Origin: Streptomyces decoyicus
GTDB lineage: Bacteria > Actinomycetota > Actinomycetes > Streptomycetales > Streptomycetaceae
Reading direction: 5' to 3'
Length of the DNA stretch: 64,000 nucleotides
Assembly (NCBI RefSeq): GCF_019880305.1
Contig: NZ_CP082301.1
Location: forward strand, 4,278,001-4,342,000
A model generated the notes under the pieces. It worked only from the letters and a program-made list of their open reading frames with translations, was not told the DNA's origin and searched no databases. Made by a program: the position numbers and the translations under genes. Numbering within the stretch: position 1 is the stretch's first letter; each line of letters starts with the position of its first letter. This document shows positions 17,071 to 24,909 of the stretch, piece by piece.

Positions 17071-18135
17071 CTACCCGACCAGCTGCGCCAGGTACGTCTC
17101 GCGTTCCGCGACATCGGCGAGCAGCTTCTCGGCGATCTCGTCGAGGAGCGCGTCCGGATCCTCCGGCGCCATCTTGATCATCGCGCCGATCGCGCTCTCC
17201 TCCAGCTCGTAGGCCATGGCAGCCAGCAACTCCTTGCGCTCGGCCAGCCACTCCAGCCGGGCGTAGAGCTCCTCGCTCGCACTGAGCTGCTCCTCGGCCG
17301 GCGCAGGACCGGTCTCCCACTCCTGGGCCAGCGCCCGCAGCACCGCCACGTCACCCTGGCCGTACGCCGCGTTGACCCGCGCGATGAACTCGTCGCGCCG
17401 CACCCGCTCCGCATCGTCCCGCGCCAGGTCCGGATGGGCCTTGCGCACCAGGTCGCGGTAGACCTTGCGGGCCTCCTCGCTGGGCCGCACCTTCTGCGGC
17501 GGCCGCACCGACTGCTCGGTGAGCATCGCCTGTGCCTCCGGGAACAGCCCGTCCGAGCCCATCCAGCCGTGGAACAGCTCCTCGACCTCCGGCATCGGAA
17601 GCACCGACGCACGCGCCTCCTGCGCCTTGCGGAGGTCCTCGGGAGCGCCCGTACGTGCCGCCACCGCTTCCGCGATCTGTGCGTCGAGCTCGTCCAGCCG
17701 CGCGTACATGGGGCCGAGCCGCTGGTGGTGCAGGCGGGAGAAGTTCTCCACCTCCACCCGGAAGGTCTCCACCGCGATCTCGAACTCGATCAGGGCTTGC
17801 TCCGCGGCCAGGACCGCCTTCGCCAGCCGCCGGGTCGCCTCGTCCTGAGCCGCCTGCTCACCCGGCGCGGGGCCCGGCTCGGCGCCCGGCTCAGCGCCCG
17901 GCTCGGTGTTCGCCCCGGCCTCAGCGGTGGGCGTATCGCCCTGAGTCCCTTGGCCGGCGCCCACCCCCTCAGGGCCCACCGCCTGGTCGTCCGAGCCGCC
18001 GCCGTGCCCGAGCCCGGAGCCCTGACCGCCGCCGCGGGCGTCCGGTGCCTGCGGGTCGGCCGGGGCGTCCGGGGTGCCCGGCACGTCCGGTCGGTGCTGA
18101 CCGTCCTGCGTGTTCTCCGCGTGCGAGTTCGTCAC
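17071..18135 (-). CDS. J-domain-containing protein with disordered N-terminus
   Basis: About 354 residues. The first 100 are Gly/Pro/Asp/Glu-rich with EPGAEPGAEPG repeats and are likely disordered. A predicted coiled coil covers about 105-170 (EQALIEFEIAVETFRVEVENF). A J-domain-like segment contains YRDLVRKAHPDLARDD with the HPD tripeptide that stimulates DnaK. The C-terminal part is Glu-rich and helical. Start is uncertain: GTG at 18135 (VTNSHAE) was preferred, GTG at 18174 is possible, and neither has a strong RBS. It probably recruits Hsp70; the client is unknown. It is upstream of the rhodanese gene in the same operon. Confidence 0.78.
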   Translation of the reverse strand: MTNSHAENTQDGQHRPDVPGTPDAPADPQAPDARGGGQGSGLGHGGGSDDQAVGPEGVGAGQGTQGDTPTAEAGANTEPGAEPGAEPGPAPGEQAAQDEATRRLAKAVLAAEQALIEFEIAVETFRVEVENFSRLHHQRLGPMYARLDELDAQIAEAVAARTGAPEDLRKAQEARASVLPMPEVEELFHGWMGSDGLFPEAQAMLTEQSVRPPQKVRPSEEARKVYRDLVRKAHPDLARDDAERVRRDEFIARVNAAYGQGDVAVLRALAQEWETGPAPAEEQLSASEELYARLEWLAERKELLAAMAYELEESAIGAMIKMAPEDPDALLDEIAEKLLADVAERETYLAQLVG

Positions 18136-18225
18136 CCGGTCAGCGTACGGCCCACGCCGGGCCGGGCCCTCCACGGCATTCGATCGTTTCCTGCCGGCGT
18201 GGCGGCCCGGCCGCGCGCCTCCCCC

Positions 18226-19665
18226 TCACACCCCCGTCTCCGCCGCGATCCGCCCGTTCTTCACCGCTGTGGCCAGCTCCGCATGGTCCGCTTCCGTGCG
18301 GTCCGCGTAGGCGACCGCGAATTGCGCGAGCGCCTCGTCCAGCTCCTCGTTCTTGCCGCAGTAACCGGCCAGAAGGCGCGGGTCGGCGCTGTGCGCATGG
18401 GCGCGGGCCAGGAGAGCGCCGGTCATGCGGGCATAGTCGTCCATCTGGTCGCCGGAGAGCTGCGCCGGGTCCACGCTGCCCTTGCGGTTTCTGAACTGGC
18501 GGACCTGGAAGTGCAGGCCCTCCCGCCGGCCGTTCGCCACGGCCGCGCCGCCGCCCAGCGACGCCGCGTCCTGCACCGTCGTCCAGCCCAGCAGAATGTC
18601 GCTGACCACCTGCATCCGGCGCTGCCCGAGCACCACCCGGCGGCCCTCGTGCACCACCGGCGGCACCGGGAAGCCCGCCCTCTCCACGAAGGACGTCAGC
18701 ATCGAGGAACGCGCCTCCTTCACCTGGAGGACAACCGGCTCGCCCCGGTGGTCCAGCAGCAGCACCACATACGACCGCAGGCCCACGCTGCCCGTGCCGA
18801 CCACCCGGAAGGCCACGTCGTGCACCGCGTGCCGAGCCAGCAGGGGCAGCCGGTCCTCGGGGAGCGTCTCCAGATAGCCGGTCAGGGACGCGGCGACGGC
18901 TGCGGCCTCCGCGTCCGGCACCCGGCGCAGCACGGGCGGAGCGTCCACGAACCGGCGGCCGCCGTCCTCCGTCCGCTCCGTCGCCTTCGCCGCGAACCGC
19001 GCGCTGGTGTTCTTGCGCGCCTTGTCCGCGACCAGCTCCAGCGTCCCCACGAGATCCTTGGCGTCGGCATGCGAGACCAGCGCCTCGTCGGCGATCGCGT
19101 TCCACGCCTCGGTCACCGGCATCTTGGCCAGCAGCCGCATCGTGCGCCGATACGCGCCCGCCACGTCCTGCGCCGCCCTGCGACAGTCGTCCTCTCCGGC
19201 GCCCGCCTCCCGGCCCGCCAGCACCATCGACGTCGCCAGCCGCTTCACGTCCCACTCCCACGGCCCGTACAGGGTCTCGTCGAAGTCGTTGAGATCGATG
19301 ACGAGCTGGCCGCGGGCGTCGCCGTAGAGTCCGAAGTTGGCGGCGTGGGCATCGCCGCAGATCTGGGCTCCGATGCCGGTCACGGGGCCTGCCGTGAGGT
19401 CATACGCCATCAGGCCCGCGGAACCGCGGAGGAAGGCGAAGGGGCTCGCGGCCATCCGGCCGACCCGTATCGGCGTCAGCTCGGGCAGCCGGCCGGCATT
19501 GGACTCCTCGACCGCCGCGACCGCATCCGGCCGCCCGGCCGCGATCGACAGTGCGGCCTGCTCGGCCCGCGGAACACGCTCCCGCAGCGCCCGCCCGGCG
19601 GCCTTGGGCGACGCCCCCTCCGCCTCCGCCTTCGCAAACCCCGGTACGTACGGCACACGCGGCAT
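18226..19665 (-). CDS. DUF2252 family protein (kinase-like fold)
   Basis: 479 residues, the normal length for DUF2252. The motifs GDAHAANFG and DLNDFDET resemble the catalytic and metal-binding loops of aminoglycoside phosphotransferase/kinase folds, so a phosphotransferase activity is possible but not shown. GGGGGAGG about 8 nt before the ATG sets the start. It is transcribed toward the J-domain gene with a 90-bp gap. No signal peptide or membrane helix was seen. Confidence 0.85.
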   Translation of the reverse strand: MPRVPYVPGFAKAEAEGASPKAAGRALRERVPRAEQAALSIAAGRPDAVAAVEESNAGRLPELTPIRVGRMAASPFAFLRGSAGLMAYDLTAGPVTGIGAQICGDAHAANFGLYGDARGQLVIDLNDFDETLYGPWEWDVKRLATSMVLAGREAGAGEDDCRRAAQDVAGAYRRTMRLLAKMPVTEAWNAIADEALVSHADAKDLVGTLELVADKARKNTSARFAAKATERTEDGGRRFVDAPPVLRRVPDAEAAAVAASLTGYLETLPEDRLPLLARHAVHDVAFRVVGTGSVGLRSYVVLLLDHRGEPVVLQVKEARSSMLTSFVERAGFPVPPVVHEGRRVVLGQRRMQVVSDILLGWTTVQDAASLGGGAAVANGRREGLHFQVRQFRNRKGSVDPAQLSGDQMDDYARMTGALLARAHAHSADPRLLAGYCGKNEELDEALAQFAVAYADRTEADHAELATAVKNGRIAAETGV

Positions 19666-20083
19666 AGCGGGCCACCTCCCCCTTCACGACCTGCGTTCTT
19701 GTGTCCCTGTCCGCTGCATTCACCAGCCGCCGACCGATCCCGGCCCGCCGACGAGCAATGACGTTACCGAGAGCCCGCCACATCCCGCAGAGCCTGTGGA
19801 TAACTCTTCGGACCCCAGCCCTCGACCTCTCCGAACCCGAATACGCCTGGGTTCCCGGGTCGCGGTACACGGGATCGCCGAGCGCTCAGAACGCACAGAG
19901 CCCTCCGCGCCCTCCGCCCCCTCAGCATCCCCTCAGCATCCCCTCAGCCTCCCAGAACCGCCGAGCCCCTCCCGACACGCGGAGGACAGGGCCAGGAGGG
20001 GCTCAGCGACACAAAGAGGCACAACACGACACGCAGCGAGGCGTCGGAGGCACTACGCCGGGCACGGCCCCCCGAACCACCCG
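19666..20083. other. 418-bp intergenic region with short tandem repeats and one DnaA-box match
   Basis: No convincing gene. It holds TGTGGATAA (19795-19803), a consensus DnaA box in reverse orientation, and an 11-bp tandem repeat CTCAGCATCCC (two exact copies and a third variant) at 19921-19953, preceded by CCTCCGC runs. Confidence 0.6.
19921..19953. repeat. Three tandem 11-bp units CTCAGCATCCC
   Basis: Two identical units followed by CTCAGCCTCCC. The repeat lies in the space downstream of the membrane-protein gene (20084-21448) and upstream of the DUF2252 gene, both on the minus strand. Confidence 0.75.
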
Positions 20084-21448
20084 CTAAACGCCCACGACCT
20101 CCTCCATCTCCATCTCCATCTCCATCGCCACATCCGCCTCCGACTCCGCCTCCGCAGCCTCATTCACGTCCGCAGCCCCCTCACGCGTTTCCGTCCCCGC
20201 TCCCCCTGCGGTCCGCGCCGACCGCACCGTCCGGCTCCCCCGCTTCGCCGTCGGCTCCGGCACCGTCGCCGCCACCGCGGCCGCCGCCACGGCCGCGGCA
20301 TTGGCCGCCGCCTCCGCCTCCGCGGTACGCCGTCGCTTCTCGGCCAGCGCCGCCACACCGACCATCAGCAGGCCGGCGACCAGCCACCACACCAGCGTCC
20401 AGACGTGCCCCGACAGGCCGTAGTTGTCGAAGTAGACATGGCTGCGGGTGCCCTCCACGAAGCCCGCGCCGTTCCAGAAGGAGTGCAGCGACGCAAAGAA
20501 TCCGTTCTGCATCTCGGGGCGGAAGATCCCGCCGGAGGAGGTGAAGTTGAGCATCACGAAGAGGGCCATCACACCGAGCGTGGTCCAGCGCTTGAGGAAG
20601 GTATGGAGACCGGTGCCGATCAGCAGAATGCCGGCGGAGTAGAGCCAGGCCATGGCCCACAGGCCCCTGAGGCCGTGGTCGACGAGGTGGAAGACCGGAC
20701 CGGCGAACGCCGTCCCGATGAGGCTGACGACGAAGGACGTGCCGATCGCCAGCCCCGCCCGCAACCGGACCGGCAGGACGGCCCCCGCACCGCCGATCAC
20801 CGCGACCGAGGCGTAGGAGCCGATGCTGATCGCGACCAACAGGAAGAAGATGCCCTGACCGGTCGGGTCGTCCTCGGCGGTCGGTGCCACGTCCGTGACC
20901 TTCAGCGGGGCGCCCTGGCGCGCCGCGATCGGGGTGAAGACCTTCTGTACGACGGAGGCGCTGGTGTCGGAACCCGCGGTCGCCACCAGCAGTTCGGGGA
21001 CCGCCTTCGACGGGGCCGCCGCCGCCTTCGACGAGCCCGCGGCCGCCCCCTCGGCACCGGCTCCACCGACCGAAGCCTTCGCCGCCCCCGTCGTCACACC
21101 CTTCGCAGGCATCACATACGCACCGAAGATGTCCTGGTGCTTGAGCCGGTCGACCGCCGCCGACCGGTCGCCGACGGTCCGGACCTCCAGGTCACCGCCC
21201 GCCTTGTCGTTGATCGACTGGGCGAGCAGCTGTGCGCTGTGGCCCGATCCGACGACCGCGACGGGCAGTTGGTGCGGCGCGGGGTGCGCAAAGGCGCCCA
21301 GGTACGCCAGGCCCATCCCGATGCACATCAGCAGCGGGGTGATCAGGTGCGTCAGGACGTGACGCAGCCCGGCGGAGTGGAGGGAACGCGCGGAACGGTG
21401 GCCGCCGTGCTGCTCACTCCGGTGGTCGGGACGTCGGACCGTACTCAT
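20084..21448 (-). CDS. DUF3533/YhgE-Pip-like ABC-2-type membrane protein
   Basis: 454 residues. One N-terminal helix (about 35-55) is followed by an extracytoplasmic domain (about 60-205, Ala/Gly-rich in the middle). Five or six helices follow (about 215-385), including FLLVAISIGSYASVAVIGGAG and ALFVMLNFTSSGGIF. The layout matches YhgE/Pip and ABC-2 permease-like proteins, often exporters or phage/secretion-related. The C-terminal tail is acidic and ends in alternating Met-Glu encoded by a hexanucleotide repeat (20100-20130). It is divergent from the MarR gene across two palindromes, so it is the likely MarR target, perhaps a drug or lipid exporter. Confidence 0.8.
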   Translation of the reverse strand: MSTVRRPDHRSEQHGGHRSARSLHSAGLRHVLTHLITPLLMCIGMGLAYLGAFAHPAPHQLPVAVVGSGHSAQLLAQSINDKAGGDLEVRTVGDRSAAVDRLKHQDIFGAYVMPAKGVTTGAAKASVGGAGAEGAAAGSSKAAAAPSKAVPELLVATAGSDTSASVVQKVFTPIAARQGAPLKVTDVAPTAEDDPTGQGIFFLLVAISIGSYASVAVIGGAGAVLPVRLRAGLAIGTSFVVSLIGTAFAGPVFHLVDHGLRGLWAMAWLYSAGILLIGTGLHTFLKRWTTLGVMALFVMLNFTSSGGIFRPEMQNGFFASLHSFWNGAGFVEGTRSHVYFDNYGLSGHVWTLVWWLVAGLLMVGVAALAEKRRRTAEAEAAANAAAVAAAAVAATVPEPTAKRGSRTVRSARTAGGAGTETREGAADVNEAAEAESEADVAMEMEMEMEEVVGV

Positions 21449-21505
21449 GGGGCAGGCCTTCTCAACTCGTCGGCTCAGCTGTCGCCACCAGTGACCGGGA
21501 CCACT

Positions 21506-21547
21506 AGTTGGCTAATACAACTCTCAATCCACGTTGTACTATACAAC
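21506..21547. promoter_or_regulatory. Two MarR-type operator palindromes in the divergent promoter
   Basis: Site A, AGTTG-N7-CAACT (21506-21522). Site B, GTTGTA-CTA-TACAAC (21533-21547), is a perfect 6-bp inverted repeat. Site B contains -10-like hexamers on both strands (TACTAT on plus, TATAGT on minus), so one bound dimer could silence both the MarR gene and the membrane-protein gene. Confidence 0.7.
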
Positions 21548-21568
21548 TACCTCTACGAAAGGCAACCC

Positions 21569-22003
21569 GTGGCCCACCGCGACGACTCCGTCGAGACCAT
21601 CCAGCAGGAGATGACCGCGTTTGCCCGCCGGGCTCGCGCGGCCGCCGCCCGGATGCACCCCGAGCTGTCACTGGTCTCCTACACCCTGCTGGCGCACCTC
21701 GATGACCAGCGAGGATGCCGCGCCACGGACCTCGCAGCGCACTACTTCCTGGACAAGTCCACGGTCAGCCGGCAGATCGCCGCGCTGGAGAAGCTCGGCT
21801 TCGTCGAGCGCCGCGTCGACCCGGAGGACCACCGCGTCCAGGTACTGCACCCCACCGAGAAGGGCGCCCAGGTACTCGCCAACGTCACCGCCAGCCGCCG
21901 CCAGGCGTTCCACGAGCGGCTAGCCGACTGGGACGAGGACGACCTCGACCGCTTCGCCACGTATCTGCTGCGCTACAACGCCGCCCAGGAACGGCTGGGC
22001 TAA
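21569..22003 (+). CDS. MarR-family transcriptional regulator
   Basis: 144-residue MarR protein. The winged HTH contains ATDLAAHYFLDKSTVSRQIAAL (helix-turn-helix, about residues 50-70) and the wing VERRVDPEDHRVQVLHPTEKG. Start is GTG at 21569, with AAGG 7 nt upstream; there is no in-frame ATG before the conserved part. It faces the DUF3533-like transporter gene across two palindromes and probably represses both until a small ligand binds. No redox cysteine other than one near residue 50 is evident. Confidence 0.88.
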   Translation: MAHRDDSVETIQQEMTAFARRARAAAARMHPELSLVSYTLLAHLDDQRGCRATDLAAHYFLDKSTVSRQIAALEKLGFVERRVDPEDHRVQVLHPTEKGAQVLANVTASRRQAFHERLADWDEDDLDRFATYLLRYNAAQERLG

Positions 22004-22042
22004 CGGCTGGGCTAGGGAAACCGCCAACGCTGCGGCGAGAAA

Positions 22043-22157
22043 CAGCCACGGAAGCGGCCGCTGAAGCAGCCACGGAAGCAGCCACGGGAGGGCCCGCCGC
22101 CCCGCTCACGGAACCACCACCGCAGCGACCACCGCAGCGACCACCGAAGCAGCCACC
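22043..22157. repeat. Short tandem repeats downstream of the MarR gene
   Basis: Two families: CAGCCACGGAAGC-like units (22043-22087) and a 12-bp unit ACCACCGCAGCG (22116-22127 and 22128-22139, then a variant). They lie between the convergent MarR and HxlR genes and are probably non-coding. Confidence 0.6.
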
Positions 22158-22194
22158 GACGCCCCCGCACCGGCCCCCGCTTCGCCCCGGCCCC

Positions 22195-22557
22195 CTACTT
22201 CCGGAACTGCTCCGGACACTGCCCGCCGTCGGCAAGGTAGGTCTCCGCCCAGCGCGCCAGCTCCTTGAGCGCGGGCTCCATCGCCAGACCGGCCTCCGTC
22301 AGCCGGTAGGAGACACGCAGCGGCGGGCCCGGATCCACCTCGCGCACGAGCAGGCCGGTCCCCGCCAGCTCCATGAGCCGGTCGGAGAGCATGCGCTCAC
22401 TGATCCCCGGGATGGCCCGCCGCAGATCGGCGAAGTGCACCGGGGCCGGCATCAGGGTGGCGACGATCAGCCCCGTCCAGCGCTTCCCGAACAGTTCGAA
22501 GACCCGCGTCATGCCGCCGTCGACCTGCCTGCACGTCGCCTCGCCATGGTCCGCCAT
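22195..22557 (-). CDS. HxlR-family regulator, possible redox sensor
   Basis: 120-residue HxlR winged-helix protein with WTGLIVATLMPAPVHFADLRRAIPG (given here as WTGLIVATLMPAP and HFADLRRAIPG) and the DNA-recognition segment ISERMLSDRLMEL. Cys9 in EATCRQV is at the place of the peroxidatic/electrophile-sensing cysteine of YodB, HypR and QorR; a second cysteine lies near the C-terminus. There is no RBS; a TATCCT -10 (22564-22569 on minus) lies 6 bp before the ATG, so the mRNA may be leaderless. It is divergent from the azoreductase gene with a YodB-type box over its -35. Confidence 0.87.
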   Translation of the reverse strand: MADHGEATCRQVDGGMTRVFELFGKRWTGLIVATLMPAPVHFADLRRAIPGISERMLSDRLMELAGTGLLVREVDPGPPLRVSYRLTEAGLAMEPALKELARWAETYLADGGQCPEQFRK

Positions 22558-22585
22558 ACAGCCAGGATACCGCCCTGACGTTGGC

Positions 22586-22600
22586 TACTGTAGAAAAGTA
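22586..22600. promoter_or_regulatory. YodB/HxlR-type operator TACT-N7-AGTA
   Basis: TACTGTAGAAAAGTA has the TACT-N7-AGTA architecture of the Bacillus YodB box (TACTATTTGTAAGTA). It covers a TACAGT -35 hexamer for hxlR (22587-22592 on minus, 17 bp from the TATCCT -10) and lies 84 bp before the azoreductase ATG. Confidence 0.65.
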
Positions 22601-22683
22601 AGCCCCTGTGTTATTAATAGGGACGTACGGAATTCAACCAGTGGTCGCGCACCGCCCGGCCGCGTACCGAAGGACCGATCCCC

Positions 22684-23334
22684 ATGGCCACGCTTCTGCT
22701 CATCGACTCCTCCCTCTTCCCTGAGGGCGGCTCCGCCTCCCGCTCGGTCACCGCGGCCTTCCGCAAGGCCTGGGAGGAGCAGCACCCCGACGGCACCGTG
22801 ATCCACCGCGACCTGGCCGCCGAACCGCTGCCGCACCTCGACGGCGTCGGCGCCTCCGCCGGCTTCTCCGACCCGGCCGGCCACACCCCCGAGCAGCAGG
22901 CCGCCTTCGCGCTGCGCGTGAAGCTGGCCGAGGAGCTGGAGCAGGCCGACGCCGTCGTCATAGGCGCGCCGATGTACAACTTCACGATCCCCTCCACGCT
23001 CAAGGCGTGGCTCGACCAGGTGATCATCATGGGGCGCACGGCAGGCGAGAAGCCGTCCGCCAAGGGCACCCCGGTCACCGTCGTCGCCAGCCGCGGCGGT
23101 TCGTACGCGCCGGGCACGCCCCGTGAGTCGTTCGAGTACGTGCAGAACTACCTGGAGGCCGTGCTCAACGGCGGGCTGGGACTCGAGGTCGACTTCATCG
23201 TCCCCGAGCTGACCATGGCCCCCAGCAACCCGGCGATGGCCGAGCTGGTCCCGCTGTTCGAGGCCTCCCGCGACAAGGCCCACGAGGACGCGGCGGCCAA
23301 GGCCAAGGCCCTCGTCGAGCGTCTCGCCGCCTGA
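22684..23334 (+). CDS. azoR: FMN-dependent NADH-azoreductase / quinone reductase
   Basis: 216-residue flavodoxin-fold AzoR. Two-electron reduction of quinones and azo dyes protects cells from electrophiles. The flavin motifs are DSSLFPEGGSASRSV near the N-terminus, GAPMYNFTIPSTLKAWLDQV (about residues 98-117) and VVASRGGSYAPGTP. GAAGGA about 11 nt upstream supports the ATG. It is divergent from the HxlR gene and behind a TACT-N7-AGTA box; this pairing matches quinone-responsive YodB/AzoR1 systems. Confidence 0.92.
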   Translation: MATLLLIDSSLFPEGGSASRSVTAAFRKAWEEQHPDGTVIHRDLAAEPLPHLDGVGASAGFSDPAGHTPEQQAAFALRVKLAEELEQADAVVIGAPMYNFTIPSTLKAWLDQVIIMGRTAGEKPSAKGTPVTVVASRGGSYAPGTPRESFEYVQNYLEAVLNGGLGLEVDFIVPELTMAPSNPAMAELVPLFEASRDKAHEDAAAKAKALVERLAA

Positions 23335-23570
23335 GGCAGCCCCCAGCGGTCCGCGGGCGCTCCAGCGCGGCCAAGACCGCCCGGCAGCGCCACCGAGCCG
23401 GTGGGTGCGGTCACACACCGCGAGCCCGCACCCACCCGCACGCGCCCGCCCCGGGCCACCGCGGGCCACATGGTCCGCCCAACGCGCCAACGCACACCCC
23501 CGGGCCCGCGCCCGTTCCACCCCGCACCCCACGCCACGGCACGGCACGGCACCCCACCCCACACCGCAGA

Positions 23571-24806
23571 TCAGGGCCTCTCCCGCACCGGCCCTCTCCC
23601 CACCCCCACCGTCACCAACGCCCCCACCGCGAGCGCACCGCCCAGCCACATCACGCCGACCACGCCCCAGCCGTCCGCGGCCCGCCCGCCGGCCAGCGCA
23701 CCCAGGGCGATGGCCCCGTTGAACACCGCCACGAACAGGGCGGACGCCGCCTCCCTCGCGGCCGGCGCGGCCGCCATCAACCAGCTCTGGGTGCCGACCG
23801 AGACGCCCCCGTAGGCCAGCCCCCATACGGCGACCAGGGCCGCCGCGCCCGGCATCCCCGCACCACGCCCCAGCAGCGGCAGCATCAACACCGCTCCCGC
23901 GAGCACCCCGCAGATCACCAGCAACGCCGCCCGCGGCGAGCGCGCCGCCCCGGCACCGGCCGCGAAGTTCCCGGCCAGGCCCGCGACGCCGAAGGCCAGC
24001 AGCAGCGTGCTGATCTGCCCCGCCCCCGCGCCGGCCACCTCCTCGAGCACCGGCCGCACATACGTGTACGCCGCGAAGTGCCCCGTGACCAGGAACGTCA
24101 CCAGCAGGAGCCCGGTCCGTACAGGCGCGTCGCCCAGCAGTCCCAACACTCCCTTCAGCCGCACCACGGTGGCCTCCGGCAGCGGCGGCAGCAGTACGGC
24201 CAGCGCGATGGCCACCGCCCCGCAGACCGCGGCCATCGCCACGAACGATGTGCGCCAGCCGCCCAGTTCGCCCACGAGGGCACTGGCCGGCACCCCCAGC
24301 ACCGAGGCCGCAGCGACCCCGCTGAAGACCAGCGAGGTCGCCGCCGCCACCCTCCGCGCGGGCACCAGCCGCACCGCCAGCCCCGCCGCGATCGCCCACA
24401 CCCCGCCCATCCCCAGCCCCACCAGCACCCGCGCCGCCAGCAGCACCCCGACATTCGGCGCATACGCCGCGAGGAGATTCGCCACCGCCAGCGCGCCCGT
24501 CAGAGCGGCCAGCACCACCCGCCGGTCCCGCCTCCCCACCAGCAGCGTCACCAACGGCGCCGCCACCGCGGCGACCAGCCCGGTGACCGTCAGCGTCAGC
24601 CCCGCCGTCCCGTCCGAGACCCGCAGTTCCCGGCCGATCGGCGTCAACAGCCCGACCGGCAGCATCTCCGACGTCACCACCGTGAACGTCGCGGCCGCCA
24701 GTGCCCCCACCGCCGGCCAGCCACCGCCCGTCCTCCGCCCCGACTCCCCTGCGCGCGCCGCCGCTTCGGCCGTCCGTGCCGCCGTGCCACCCTCGATGTC
24801 CGTCAT
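23571..24806 (-). CDS. MFS transporter, DHA1/AraJ-type exporter
   Basis: 411 residues with 12 predicted helices. Motif A-like LLVGRRDRR follows helix 2, and the pattern FTVVTSEMLPVGLLTPIG near helix 1 is typical of the AraJ/arabinose-efflux branch of the DHA1 family. Start at 24806 (MTDIEGG) was preferred to 24848 because the longer form would overlap the LysR operator region. It is divergent from the LysR gene, its probable regulator. Substrate unknown: a drug or metabolite exporter. Confidence 0.86.
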   Translation of the reverse strand: MTDIEGGTAARTAEAAARAGESGRRTGGGWPAVGALAAATFTVVTSEMLPVGLLTPIGRELRVSDGTAGLTLTVTGLVAAVAAPLVTLLVGRRDRRVVLAALTGALAVANLLAAYAPNVGVLLAARVLVGLGMGGVWAIAAGLAVRLVPARRVAAATSLVFSGVAAASVLGVPASALVGELGGWRTSFVAMAAVCGAVAIALAVLLPPLPEATVVRLKGVLGLLGDAPVRTGLLLVTFLVTGHFAAYTYVRPVLEEVAGAGAGQISTLLLAFGVAGLAGNFAAGAGAARSPRAALLVICGVLAGAVLMLPLLGRGAGMPGAAALVAVWGLAYGGVSVGTQSWLMAAAPAAREAASALFVAVFNGAIALGALAGGRAADGWGVVGVMWLGGALAVGALVTVGVGRGPVRERP

Positions 24807-24862
24807 GCCCCCAGCCAACGCCCGCGCCCCCGGGGGAACAACGGCCAACTCCTCACCCTTCT

Positions 24863-24877
24863 ATGAGCAGGACTCAT
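24863..24877. promoter_or_regulatory. LysR-type operator ATGAG-N5-CTCAT
   Basis: Perfect 5-bp inverted repeat with 5-bp spacer, in the 103-bp divergent region between the MFS and LysR genes and 33 bp before the LysR start. It is of the size and place of an LTTR recognition site. Confidence 0.55.
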
Positions 24878-24909
24878 CGATCCACCGCCGACGCCCTCGA
24901 AGGAAGCCC

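Noticed and set aside
16942..19761. 939-codon plus-strand open frame
   Set aside because: Antisense to the rhodanese, J-domain and DUF2252 genes, which have family motifs and RBSs; the plus frame is Arg/His/Pro-rich noise.
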